Positions 53,265 through 64,000 of a stretch of 64,000 nucleotides of DNA are shown here, piece by piece; within the stretch, counting starts at the first letter, position 1; every line of letters starts with the position of its first letter. Made by a program: the position numbers and the translations under genes. This DNA comes from Auanema rhodensis. Its lineage: Eukaryota > Nematoda > Chromadorea > Rhabditida > Rhabditidae. The notes under the pieces were generated by a model. It had not been told where the DNA came from. It made no database searches and worked only from the letters and a program-made list of their open reading frames with translations. The stretch spans positions 16,817,638 through 16,881,637 of the forward strand of contig OZ059900.1 in assembly GCA_964057225.1 (NCBI GenBank). The letters are read 5' to 3'.

Positions 53265-53946
53265 TTTACAGCGAAATTTCGAAAAACTGGTTTTCCAGCA
53301 TAATAAAATATTTCTCATGGAAAAACTGTGTTTTTGTATTCTTCTAGTGTTCAGCATGTGAAATGCTTCATTTTAGTGTGTAACACGCTGAAATTCGTTG
53401 CATTTGACGACTCATATGAACAAAAATCGATTTAATCAATATTAGCCATAAGGGGCGTGCCCTCAGAATATGCTAATTTCCTTAATTTTCTAACCCCTGT
53501 TTTTTTGTCGTGAAAGTGGAACTAGACGTTGTACGAACAATTTTGAGCTAGGTTTCATTGACATTGCATGAGTTTGAACACATGAAATCGTAAGTCAAAA
53601 CCTTGTTTACAGCGAAATTTCCAAAAACTGGTTTTCCAGCATAATAAAATATTTCTCATGGAAAAACTGTGTTTTTGTATTCTTCTAGTGTTCAGCATGT
53701 GAAATGCTTCATTTTAGTGTGTAACACGCTGAAATTCGTTGCATTTGACGACTCATATGAACAAAAATCGATTTAATCAATATTAGCCATAAGGGGCGTG
53801 CCCTCAGAATATGCTAATTTCCTTAATTTTCTAACCCCTGTTTTTTTGTCGTGAAAGTGGAACTAGACGTTGTACGAACAATTTTGAGCTAGGTTTCATT
53901 GACATTGCATGAGTTTGAACACATGAAATCGTAAGTCAAAACCTTG
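53265..53946 (+). repeat. Pair of 341-bp monomers with CATGGAAAAACTG (copy 2)
   Basis: This pair is the counterpart of 24204-24885 at an offset of 29,061 bp. It has the same order (G17 then C17) and the same short CATGGAAAAACTG sequence, so the pair predates the separation of the two HOR copies. Confidence 0.9.
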
Positions 53947-54972
53947 TTTACAGCGAAATTTCCAAAAACTGGTTTTCCAGCATAATAAAATATTTCTCAT
54001 GGGAAATACTGTGTTTTTGTATTTTTCTAGTGTTCAGCATGTAAAATGCTTCATTTTAGTATGTAACACGCTGAAATTCGTTGCATTTGACGACTCATAT
54101 GAACAAAAATCGATTTAATCAATATTAGCCATAAGGGGCGTGCCCTCAGAATATGCTAATTTCCTTAATTTTCTAACCCTTGTTTTTTTGTCGTGAAAGT
54201 GGAACTAGACGTTGTACAAACAATTTTGAGCTAGGTTTCATTGACATTGCATGAGTTTGAACACATGAAATCGTAAGTCAAAACCTTGTTTACAGCGAAA
54301 TTTCCAAAAACTGGTTTTCCAGCATGATAAAATATTTCTCATGGGAAATACTGTGTTTTTGTATTTTTCTAGTGTTCAGCATGTAAAATGCTTCATTTTA
54401 GTATGTAACACGCTGAAATTCGTTGCATTTGACGACTCATATGAACAAAAATCGATTTAATCAATATTAGCCATAAGGGGCGTGCCCTCAGAATATGCTA
54501 ATTTCCTTAATTTTCTAACCCCTGTTTTTTTGTCGTGAAAGTGGAACTAGACGTTGTACGAACAATTTTGAGCTAGGTTTCATTGACATTGCATGAGTTT
54601 GAACACATGAAATCGTAAGTCAAAACCTTGTTTACAGCGAAATTTCCAAAAACTGGTTTTCCAGCATAATAAAATATTTCTCATGGGAAATACTGTGTTT
54701 TTGTATTTTTCTAGTGTTCAGCATGTGAAATGCTTCATTTTAGTATGTAACACGCTGAAATTCGTTGCATTTGACGACTCATATGAACAAAAATCGATTT
54801 AATCAATATTAGCCATAAGGGGCGTGCCCTCAGAATATGCTAATTTCCTTAATTTTCTAACCCTTGTTTTTTTGTCGTGAAAGTGGAACTAGACGTTGTA
54901 CGAACAATTTTGAGCTAGGTTTCATTGACATTGCATGAGTTTGAACACATGAAATCGTAAGTCAAAACCTTG

Positions 54973-55313
54973 TTTACAGCGAAATTTCGAAAAACTGGTT
55001 TTCCAGCATAATAAAATATTTCTCATAGGAAATACTGTGTTTTGTATTCTTCTAGTGTTCAGCATGTGAAATGCTTCATTTTAGTGTGTAACACGCTGAA
55101 ATTCGTTGCATTTGACGACTCATATGAACAAAAATCGATTTAATCAATATTAGCCATAAGGGGCGTGCCCTCAGAATATGCTAATTTCCTTAATTTTCTA
55201 ACCCCTGTTTTTTTGTCGTGAAAGTGGAACTAGACGTTGTACGAACAATTTTGAGCTAGGTTTCATTGACATTGCATGAGTTTGAACACATGAAATCGTA
55301 AGTCAAAACCTTG
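54973..55313 (+). repeat. 341-bp monomer with CATAGGAAAT, copy 2
   Basis: This G17 monomer with CATAGG and the shortened T run is the counterpart of 25912-26252 at an offset of 29,061 bp. Confidence 0.9.
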
Positions 55314-56339
55314 TTTACAGCGAAATTTCCAAAAACTGGTTTTCCAGCATAATAAAATATTTCTCATGGGAAATACTGTGTTTTTGTATTTTTCTAGTGT
55401 TCAGCATGTAAAATGCTTCATTTTAGTATGTAACACGCTGAAATTCGTTGCATTTGACGACTCATATGAACAAAAATCGATTTAATCAATATTAGCCATA
55501 AGGGGCGTGCCCTCAGAATATGCTAATTTCCTTAATTTTCTAACCCTTGTTTTTTTGTCGTGAAAGTGGAACTAGACGTTGTACAAACAATTTTGAGCTA
55601 GGTTTCATTGACATTGCATGAGTTTGAACACATGAAATCGTAAGTCAAAACCTTGTTTACAGCGAAATTTCCAAAAACTGGTTTTCCAGCATGATAAAAT
55701 ATTTCTCATGGGAAATACTGTGTTTTTGTATTTTTCTAGTGTTCAGCATGTAAAATGCTTCATTTTAGTATGTAACACGCTGAAATTCGTTGCATTTGAC
55801 GACTCATATGAACAAAAATCGATTTAATCAATATTAGCCATAAGGGGCGTGCCCTCAGAATATGCTAATTTCCTTAATTTTCTAACCCTTGTTTTTTTGT
55901 CGTGAAAGTGGAACTAGACGTTGTACAAACAATTTTGAGCTAGGTTTCATTGACATTGCATGAGTTTGAACACATGAAATCGTAAGTCAAAACCTTGTTT
56001 ACAGCGAAATTTCCAAAAACTGGTTTTCCAGCATGATAAAATATTTCTCATGGGAAATACTGTGTTTTTGTATTTTTCTAGTGTTCAGCATGTAAAATGC
56101 TTCATTTTAGTATGTAACACGCTGAAATTCGTTGCATTTGACGACTCATATGAACAAAAATCGATTTAATCAATATTAGCCATAAGGGGCGTGCCCTCAG
56201 AATATGCTAATTTCCTTAATTTTCTAACCCTTGTTTTTTTGTCGTGAAAGTGGAACTAGACGTTGTACGAACAATTTTGAGCTAGGTTTCATTGACATTG
56301 CATGAGTTTGAACACATGAAATCGTAAGTCAAAACCTTG

Positions 56340-56680
56340 TTTACAGCGAAATTTCGAAAAACTGGTTTTCCAGCATAATAAAATATTTCTCATGGAAAAA
56401 CTGTGTTTTTGTATTCTTCTAGTGTTCAGCATGTGAAATGCTTCATTTTAGTGTGTAACACGCTGAAATTCGTTGCATTTGACGACTCATATGAACAAAA
56501 ATCGATTTAATCAATATCAGCCATAAGGGGCGTGCCCTCAGAATATGCTAATTTCCTTAATTTTCTAACCCCTGTTTTTTTGTCGTGAAAGTGGAACTAG
56601 ACGTTGTACGAACAATTTTGAGCTAGGTTTCATTGACATTGCATGAGTTTGAACACATGAAATCGTAAGTCAAAACCTTG
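56340..56680 (+). repeat. 341-bp monomer with ATATCAGCC marker, copy 2
   Basis: This is the single copy 2 representative of the monomers at 27279 and 29330. Its presence only once shows that the 6-mer is not duplicated in copy 2. Confidence 0.9.
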
Positions 56681-57022
56681 TTTACAGCGAAATTTCCAAA
56701 AACTGGTTTTCCAGCATAATAAAATATTTCTCATGGGAAATACTGTGTTTTTGTATTTTTCTAGTGTTCAGCATGTAAAATGCTTCATTTTAGTATGTAA
56801 CACGCTGAAATTCGTTGCATTTGACGACTCATATGAACAAAAATCGATTTAATCAATATTAGCCATAAGGGGCGTGCCCTCAGAATATGCTAATTTCCTT
56901 AATTTTCTAACCCTTGTTTTTTTGTCGTGAAAGTGGAACTAGACGTTGTACGAACAATTTTGAGCTAGGTTTCATTGACATTGCATGAGTTTGAACACAT
57001 GAAATCGTAAGTCAAAACCTTG
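56681..57022 (+). repeat. Extra monomer in copy 2 at the 6-mer site
   Basis: After the ATATCAGCC monomer (56340), copy 2 has an A38/T78/T234/G272 monomer here and then the expected A272, G38, G272 series at 57023, 57365 and 57707. Copy 1 (29671 onward) has no G272 monomer at that position. Both copies have therefore been rearranged at this site, copy 1 gaining six monomers and copy 2 one. Confidence 0.75.
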
Positions 57023-58048
57023 TTTACAGCGAAATTTCCAAAAACTGGTTTTCCAGCATAATAAAATATTTCTCATGGGAAATACTGTGTTTTTGTATTT
57101 TTCTAGTGTTCAGCATGTAAAATGCTTCATTTTAGTATGTAACACGCTGAAATTCGTTGCATTTGACGACTCATATGAACAAAAATCGATTTAATCAATA
57201 TTAGCCATAAGGGGCGTGCCCTCAGAATATGCTAATTTCCTTAATTTTCTAACCCTTGTTTTTTTGTCGTGAAAGTGGAACTAGACGTTGTACAAACAAT
57301 TTTGAGCTAGGTTTCATTGACATTGCATGAGTTTGAACACATGAAATCGTAAGTCAAAACCTTGTTTACAGCGAAATTTCCAAAAACTGGTTTTCCAGCA
57401 TGATAAAATATTTCTCATGGGAAATACTGTGTTTTTGTATTTTTCTAGTGTTCAGCATGTAAAATGCTTCATTTTAGTATGTAACACGCTGAAATTCGTT
57501 GCATTTGACGACTCATATGAACAAAAATCGATTTAATCAATATTAGCCATAAGGGGCGTGCCCTCAGAATATGCTAATTTCCTTAATTTTCTAACCCCTG
57601 TTTTTTTGTCGTGAAAGTGGAACTAGACGTTGTACGAACAATTTTGAGCTAGGTTTCATTGACATTGCATGAGTTTGAACACATGAAATCGTAAGTCAAA
57701 ACCTTGTTTACAGCGAAATTTCCAAAAACTGGTTTTCCAGCATAATAAAATATTTCTCATGGGAAATACTGTGTTTTTGTATTTTTCTAGTGTTCAGCAT
57801 GTAAAATGCTTCATTTTAGTATGTAACACGCTGAAATTCGTTGCATTTGACGACTCATATGAACAAAAATCGATTTAATCAATATTAGCCATAAGGGGCG
57901 TGCCCTCAGAATATGCTAATTTCCTTAATTTTCTAACCCTTGTTTTTTTGTCGTGAAAGTGGAACTAGACGTTGTACGAACAATTTTGAGCTAGGTTTCA
58001 TTGACATTGCATGAGTTTGAACACATGAAATCGTAAGTCAAAACCTTG

Positions 58049-58389
58049 TTTACAGCGAAATTTCGAAAAACTGGTTTTCCAGCATAATAAAATATTTCTC
58101 ATAGGAAATACTGTGTTTTGTATTCTTCTAGTGTTCAGCATGTGAAATGCTTCATTTTAGTGTGTAACACGCTGAAATTCGTTGCATTTGACGACTCATA
58201 TGAACAAAAATCGATTTAATCAATATTAGCCATAAGGGGCGTGCCCTCAGAATATGCTAATTTCCTTAATTTTCTAACCCCTGTTTTTTTGTCGTGAAAG
58301 TGGAACTAGACGTTGTACGAACAATTTTGAGCTAGGTTTCATTGACATTGCATGAGTTTGAACACATGAAATCGTAAGTCAAAACCTTG
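58049..58389 (+). repeat. 341-bp monomer with CATAGGAAAT, copy 2 second occurrence
   Basis: This is the counterpart of 30697-31037. The offset here (27,352 bp) equals the full copy 2 to copy 3 period by coincidence of the indel bookkeeping between copies 1 and 2. Confidence 0.9.
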
Positions 58390-61300
58390 TTTACAGCGAA
58401 ATTTCCAAAAACTGGTTTTCCAGCATAATAAAATATTTCTCATGGGAAATACTGTGTTTTTGTATTTTTCTAGTGTTCAGCATGTAAAATGCTTCATTTT
58501 AGTATGTAACACGCTGAAATTCGTTGCATTTGACGACTCATATGAACAAAAATCGATTTAATCAATATTAGCCATAAGGGGCGTGCCCTCAGAATATGCT
58601 AATTTCCTTAATTTTCTAACCCTTGTTTTTTTGTCGTGAAAGTGGAACTAGACGTTGTACAAACAATTTTGAGCTAGGTTTCATTGACATTGCATGAGTT
58701 TGAACACATGAAATCGTAAGTCAAAACCTTGTTTACAGCGAAATTTCCAAAAACTGGTTTTCCAGCATGATAAAATATTTCTCATGGGAAATACTGTGTT
58801 TTTGTATTTTTCTAGTGTTCAGCATGTAAAATGCTTCATTTTAGTATGTAACACGCTGAAATTCGTTGCATTTGACGACTCATATGAACAAAAATCGATT
58901 TAATCAATATTAGCCATAAGGGGCGTGCCCTCAGAATATGCTAATTTCTTTAATTTTCTAACCCCTGTTTTTTTGTCGTGAAAGTGGAACTAGACGTTGT
59001 ACGAACAATTTTGAGCTAGGTTTCATTGACATTGCATGAGTTTGAACACATGAAATCGTAAGTCAAAACCTTGTTTACAGCGAAATTTCCAAAAACTGGT
59101 TTTCCAGCATAATAAAATATTTCTCATGGGAAATACTGTGTTTTTGTATTCTTCTAGTGTTCAGCATGTAAAATGCTTCATTTTAGTATGTAACACGCTG
59201 AAATTCGTTGCATTTGACGACTCATATGAACAAAAATCGATTTAATCAATATTAGCCATAAGGGGCGTGCCCTCAGAATATGCTAATTTCCTTAATTTTC
59301 TAACCCCTGTTTTTTTGTCGTGAAAGTGGAACTAGACGTTGTACGAACAATTTTGAGCTAGGTTTCATTGACATTGCATGAGTTTGAACACATGAAATCG
59401 TAAGTCAAAACCTTGTTTACAGCGAAATTTCCACAAACTGGTTTTCCAGCATGATAAAATATTTCTCATGGGAAATACTGTGTTTTTGTATTCTTCTAGT
59501 GTTCAGCATGTAAAATGCTTCATTTTAGTATGTAACACGCTGAAATTCGTTGCATTTGACGACTCATATGAACAAAAATCGATTTAATCAATATTAGCCA
59601 TAAGGGGCGTGCCCTCAGAATATGCTAATTTCCTTAATTTTCTAACCCCTGTTTTTTTGTCGTGAAAGTGGAACTAGACGTTGTACGAACAATTTTGAGC
59701 TAGGTTTCATTGACATTGCATGAGTTTGAACACATGAAATCGTAAGTCAAAACCTTGTTTACAGCGAAATTTCCAAAAACTGGTTTTCCAGCATAATAAA
59801 ATATTTCTCATGGGAAATACTGTGTTTTTGTATTTTTCTAGTGTTCAGCATGTAAAATGCTTCATTTTAGTATGTAACACGCTGAAATTCGTTGCATTTG
59901 ACGACTCATATGAACAAAAATCGATTTAATCAATATTAGCCATAAGGGGCGTGCCCTCAGAATATGCTAATTTCCTTAATTTTCTAACCCCTGTTTTTTT
60001 GTCGTGAAAGTGGAACTAGACGTTGTACGAACAATTTTGAGCTAGGTTTCATTGACATTGCATGAGTTTGAACACATGAAATCGTAAGTCAAAACCTTGT
60101 TTACAGCGAAATTTCCAAAAACTGGTTTTCCAGCATAATAAAATATTTCTCATGGGAAATACTGTGTTTTTGTATTTTTCTAGTGTTCAGCATGTAAAAT
60201 GCTTCATTTTAGTATGTAACACGCTGAAATTCGTTGCATTTGACGACTCATATGAACAAAAATCGATTTAATCAATATTAGCCATAAGGGGCGTGCCCTC
60301 AGAATATGCTAATTTCCTTAATTTTCTAACCCCTGTTTTTTTGTCGTGAAAGTGGAACTAGACGTTGTACGAACAATTTTGAGCTAGGTTTCATTGACAT
60401 TGCATGAGTTTGAACACATGAAATCGTAAGTCAAAACCTTGTTTACAGCGAAATTTCCAAAAACTGGTTTTCCAGCATAATAAAATATTTCTCATGGGAA
60501 ATACTGTGTTTTTGTATTCTTCTAGTGTTCAGCATGTGAAATGCTTCATTTTAGTGTGTAACACGCTGAAATTCGTTGCATTTGACGACTCATATGAACA
60601 AAAATCGATTTAATCAATATTAGCCATAAGGGGCGTGCCCTCAGAATATGCTAATTTCCTTAATTTTCTAACCCCTGTTTTTTTGTCGTGAAAGTGGAAC
60701 TAGACGTTGTACGAACAATTTTGAGCTAGGTTTCATTGACATTGCATGAGTTTGAACACATGAAATCGTAAGTCAAAACCTTGTTTACAGCGAAATTTCC
60801 ACAAACTGGTTTTCCAGCATAATAAAATATTTCTCATGGGAAATACTGTGTTTTTGTATTCTTCTAGTGTTCAGCATGTAAAATGCTTCATTTTAGTATG
60901 TAACACGCTGAAATTCGTTGCATTTGACGACTCATATGAACAAAAATCGATTTAATCAATATTAGCCATAAGGGGCGTGCCCTCAGAATATGCTAATTTC
61001 CTTAATTTTCTAACCCCTGTTTTTTTGTCGTGAAAGTGGAACTAGACGTTGTACGAACAATTTTGAGCTAGGTTTCATTGACATTGCATGAGTTTGAACA
61101 CATGAAATCGTAAGTCAAAACCTTGTTTACAGCGAAATTTCCAAAAACTGGTTTTCCAGCATAATAAAACATTTCTCATGGGAAATACTGTGTTTTTGTA
61201 TTTTTCTAGTGTTCAGCATGTAAAATGCTTCATTTTAGTATGTAACACGCTGAAATTCGTTGCATTTGACGACTCATATGAACAAAAATCGATTTAATCA

Positions 61301-62151
61301 ATATTAGCCATAAGGGGCGTGCCCTCAGAATATGCTAATTTCCTTAATTTTCTAACCCTTGTTTTTTTGTCGTGAAAGTGGAACTAGACGTTGTACGAAC
61401 AATTTTGAGCTAGGTTTCATTGACATTGCATGAGTTTGAACACATGAAATCGTAAGTCAAAACCTTGTTTACAGCGAAATTTCGAAAAACTGGTTTTCCA
61501 GCATAATAAAATATTTCTCATGGGAAATACTGTGTTTTTGTATTCTTCTAGTGTTCAGCATGTGAAATGCTTCATTTTAGTGTGTAACACGCTGAAATTC
61601 GTTGCATTTGACGACTCATATGAACAAAAATCGATTTAATCAATATTAGCCATAAGGGGCGTGCCCTCAGAATATGCTAATTTCCTTAATTTTCTAACCC
61701 CTGTTTTTTTGTCGTGAAAGTGGAACTAGACGTTGTACGAACAATTTTGAGCTAGGTTTCATTGACATTGCATGAGTTTGAACACATGAAATCGTAAGTC
61801 AAAACCTTGTTTACAGCGAAATTTCCAAAAACTGGTTTTCCAGCATAATAAAATATTTCTCATGGGAAATACTGTGTTTTTGTATTCTTCTAGTGTTCAG
61901 CATGTGAAATGCTTCATTTTAGTGTGTAACACGCTGAAATTCGTTGCATTTGACGACTCATATGAACAAAAATCGATTTAATCAATATTAGCCATAAGGG
62001 GCGTGCCCTCAGAATATGCTAATTTCCTTAATTTTCTAACCCCTGTTTTTTTGTCGTGAAAGTGGAACTAGACGTTGTACGAACAATTTTGAGCTAGGTT
62101 TCATTGACATTGCATGAGTTTGAACACATGAAATCGTAAGTCAAAACCTTG

Positions 62152-62832
62152 TTTACAGCGAAATTTCCACAAACTGGTTTTCCAGCATAATAAAATATTT
62201 CTCATGGGAAATACTGTGTTTTTGTATTCTTCTAGTGTTCAGCATGTAAAATGCTTCATTTTAGTATGTAACACGCTGAAATTCGTTGCATTTGACGACT
62301 CATATGAACAAAAATCGATTTAATCAATATTAGCCATAAGAGGCGTGCCCTCAGAATATGCTAATTTCCTTAATTTTCTAACCCCTGTTTTTTTGTCGTG
62401 AAAGTGGAACTAGACGTTGTAGGAACAATTTTGAGCTAGGTTTCATTGACATTGCATGAGTTTGAACACATGAAATCGTAAGTCAAAAACTTGTTTACAG
62501 CGAAATTTCCAAAAACTGGTTTTCCAGCATAATAAAATATTTCTCATGGGAAATACTGTGTTTTTGTATTTTTCTAGTGTTCAGCATGTGAAATGCTTCA
62601 TTGTATGTAACACGCTGAAATTCGTTGCATTTGACGACTCATATGAACAAAAATCGATTTAATCAATATTAGCCATAAGGGGCGTGCCCTCAGAATATGC
62701 TAATTTCCTTAATTTTCTAACCCCTGTTTTTTTGTCGTGAAAGTGGAACTAGACGTTGTACGAACAATTTTGAGCTAGGTTTCATTGACATTGCATGAGT
62801 TTGAACACATGAAATCGTAAGTCAAAACCTTG
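62152..62832 (+). repeat. HOR marker pair, third occurrence
   Basis: This pair is identical in type to 34800-35480, 27,352 bp downstream, including the A at 62489 shared only with the second occurrence. This groups copies 2 and 3 as closer relatives at this point of the HOR. Confidence 0.93.
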
Positions 62833-64000
62833 TTTACAGCGAAATTTCCAAAAACTGGTTTTCCAGCATAATAAAACATTTCTCATGGGAAATACTGTGT
62901 TTTTGTATTTTTCTAGTGTTCAGCATGTAAAATGCTTCATTTTAGTATGTAACACGCTGAAATTCGTTGCATTTGACGACTCATATGAACAAAAATCGAT
63001 TTAATCAATATTAGCCATAAGGGGCGTGCCCTCAGAATATGCTAATTTCCTTAATTTTCTAACCCTTGTTTTTTTGTCGTGAAAGTGGAACTAGACGTTG
63101 TACGAACAATTTTGAGCTAGGTTTCATTGACATTGCATGAGTTTGAACACATGAAATCGTAAGTCAAAACCTTGTTTACAGCGAAATTTCGAAAAACTGG
63201 TTTTCCAGCATAATAAAATATTTCTCATGGGAAATACTGTGTTTTTGTATTCTTCTAGTGTTCAGCATGTGAAATGCTTCATTTTAGTGTGTAACACGCT
63301 GAAATTCGTTGCATTTGACGACTCATATGAACAAAAATCGATTTAATCAATATTAGCCATAAGGGGCGTGCCCTCAGAATATGCTAATTTCCTTAATTTT
63401 CTAACCCCTGTTTTTTTGTCGTGAAAGTGGAACTAGACGTTGTACGAACAATTTTGAGCTAGGTTTCATTGACATTGCATGAGTTTGAACACATGAAATC
63501 GTAAGTCAAAACCTTGTTTACAGCGAAATTTCCAAAAACTGGTTTTCCAGCATAATAAAATATTTCTCATGGGAAATACTGTGTTTTTGTATTTTTCTAG
63601 TGTTCAGCATGTAAAATGCTTCATTTTAGTATGTAACACGCTGAAATTCGTTGCACTTGACGACTCATATGAACAAAAATCGATTTAATCAATATTAGCC
63701 ATAAGGGGCGTGCCCTCAGAATATGCTAATTTCCTTAATTTTCTAACCCTTGTTTTTTTGTCGTGAAAGTGGAACTAGACGTTGTACAAACAATTTTGAG
63801 CTAGGTTTCATTGACATTGCATGAGTTTGAACACATGAAATCGTAAGTCAAAACCTTGTTTACAGCGAAATTTCCAAAAACTGGTTTTCCAGCATGATAA
63901 AATATTTCTCATGGGAAATACTGTGTTTTTGTATTTTTCTAGTGTTCAGCATGTAAAATGCTTCATTTTAGTATGTAACACGCTGAAATTCGTTGCATTT
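62152..64000 (+). repeat. Partial higher-order repeat copy 3 (5' end)
   Basis: The copy begins with the third AAGAGG/GTAGGAAC monomer, then the third 339-bp monomer (62494), the C45 monomer (62833), the G17 monomer (63175), the GCACTTGACG monomer (63517; marker base at 63656) and the first 142 bases of a G38 monomer (63859). The order and spacing are the same as in copy 2, shifted by 27,352 bp. It shares with copy 2, but not copy 1, the change C to A in AAGTCAAAAACTTG (62489 and 35137; C at 4784). Confidence 0.88.

Larger units (their letters stand above)
34800..62151 (+). repeat. Higher-order repeat copy 2, 80 monomers, 27,352 bp
   Basis: The copy starts at the second AAGAGG/GTAGGAAC monomer and ends at the third (62152). 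Its length equals 80 x 342 minus 8, accounted for by one 339-bp and five 341-bp monomers. Aligned to copy 1 monomer by monomer, the order of variant types is the same except for four structural differences (net nine monomers fewer). Shared rare markers include GACCTTGC (23819 and 52880) and GCGTACCCCC (20979 and 50040), both 29,061 apart. In the aligned parts I noticed only a handful of base differences, for example phases 17-19 of the monomer at 37533 versus 7180. Confidence 0.9.
1..64000 (+). repeat. Satellite DNA array, 342-bp monomer, about 188 head-to-tail copies
   Basis: The landmark TTTACAGCG recurs at 1, 343, 685, 1027, 1369 and so on to 63859, with a spacing of 342 bp except for the few length variants listed separately. 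All copies lie in one orientation and no unrelated base separates them. Monomers differ from one another at only a few sites each, so identity between neighbours is very high. Such long, homogeneous, uninterrupted arrays are known from centromeric, pericentromeric and other heterochromatic blocks of eukaryotic chromosomes. The location here is inference, since no flanking DNA is visible. Both strands are closed by frequent stops. I see no transposon, tRNA, rRNA or telomere repeat. I do not recognise the family. The strand given is arbitrary. Confidence 0.98.

Noticed and set aside
1-64000. CRISPR array or other prokaryotic repeat system
   Set aside because: There are no short repeats separated by unique spacers. 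The repeats are 342 bp and directly abutting, and no cas-like or other gene is present.
1-64000. rDNA, histone or other multi-copy gene cluster
   Set aside because: Neither the monomer nor the long HOR contains a coding frame or recognisable RNA gene. Every base is accounted for by the 342-bp monomer.
1-64000. Assembly artefact as the explanation for the long period
   Set aside because: Not excluded, but the copies differ by several independent whole-monomer events and a few private bases, which a simple duplicated contig would not show. The seven-copy run at 47109 remains the most suspect part.

Overview
The whole window is one uninterrupted, head-to-tail satellite DNA array. The unit is a 342-bp AT-rich monomer (34% GC, counted on the first monomer), present about 188 times, always in the same orientation. 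Neither end of the array is in the window. I see no gene, RNA gene, transposon insertion, inversion or unique spacer. The layout is that of eukaryotic centromeric, pericentromeric or heterochromatic satellite DNA. CpG is not depleted (10 per monomer against about 10 expected), which argues against a heavily CpG-methylated vertebrate or plant genome and fits an insect or other invertebrate better. I do not recognise the family and do not name a species.

Monomers are numbered by their start at TTTACAGCG and bases within a monomer by phase 1-342. Nearly all variation sits at about a dozen phases: 17 C/G, 19 A/C, 38 A/G, 45 T/C, 55-58, 78 T/C, 97 A/G, 115 A/G/T, 187 A/G, 232 C/A, 234 C/T, 235 T/C and 272 G/A. 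Reading these as a barcode shows a very long higher-order repeat (HOR). One rare monomer (AAGAGG at phase 188-193 plus GTAGGAAC near phase 268) followed by a 339-bp monomer occurs at 4447, 34800 and 62152. It delimits a complete copy of 89 monomers (30,353 bp, 4447-34799), a complete copy of 80 monomers (27,352 bp, 34800-62151), and partial copies at each end (1-4446 and 62152-64000).

Each HOR copy is bipartite. Class A monomers vary at phases 17, 19, 38, 78, 97, 115, 234 and 272 and form nested 5-mers, 4-mers and a 6-mer. A block of 24-25 class B monomers (12918-21125; 41637-50186) lacks those variants and instead varies at phases 55-58, 115, 187 and 232, with a 9-mer sub-period. The copies are almost identical base for base but differ by whole-monomer gains and losses: a 4-monomer block including a truncated 266-bp monomer, a one-monomer chimera, a 6-monomer tandem duplication, and replacement of six monomers by seven identical ones. 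These are signatures of unequal crossing-over and local amplification.

At the smallest scale, the two halves of the 342-bp monomer can be partly aligned to each other at offsets of 166-173 bp. This suggests that the monomer is an old dimer of a roughly 171-bp ancestor. The monomer also carries short conserved dyads. The only open reading frames of note (69 codons, at 15616 and 44335) arise from one stop-codon-removing base change in one monomer type and are not genes.
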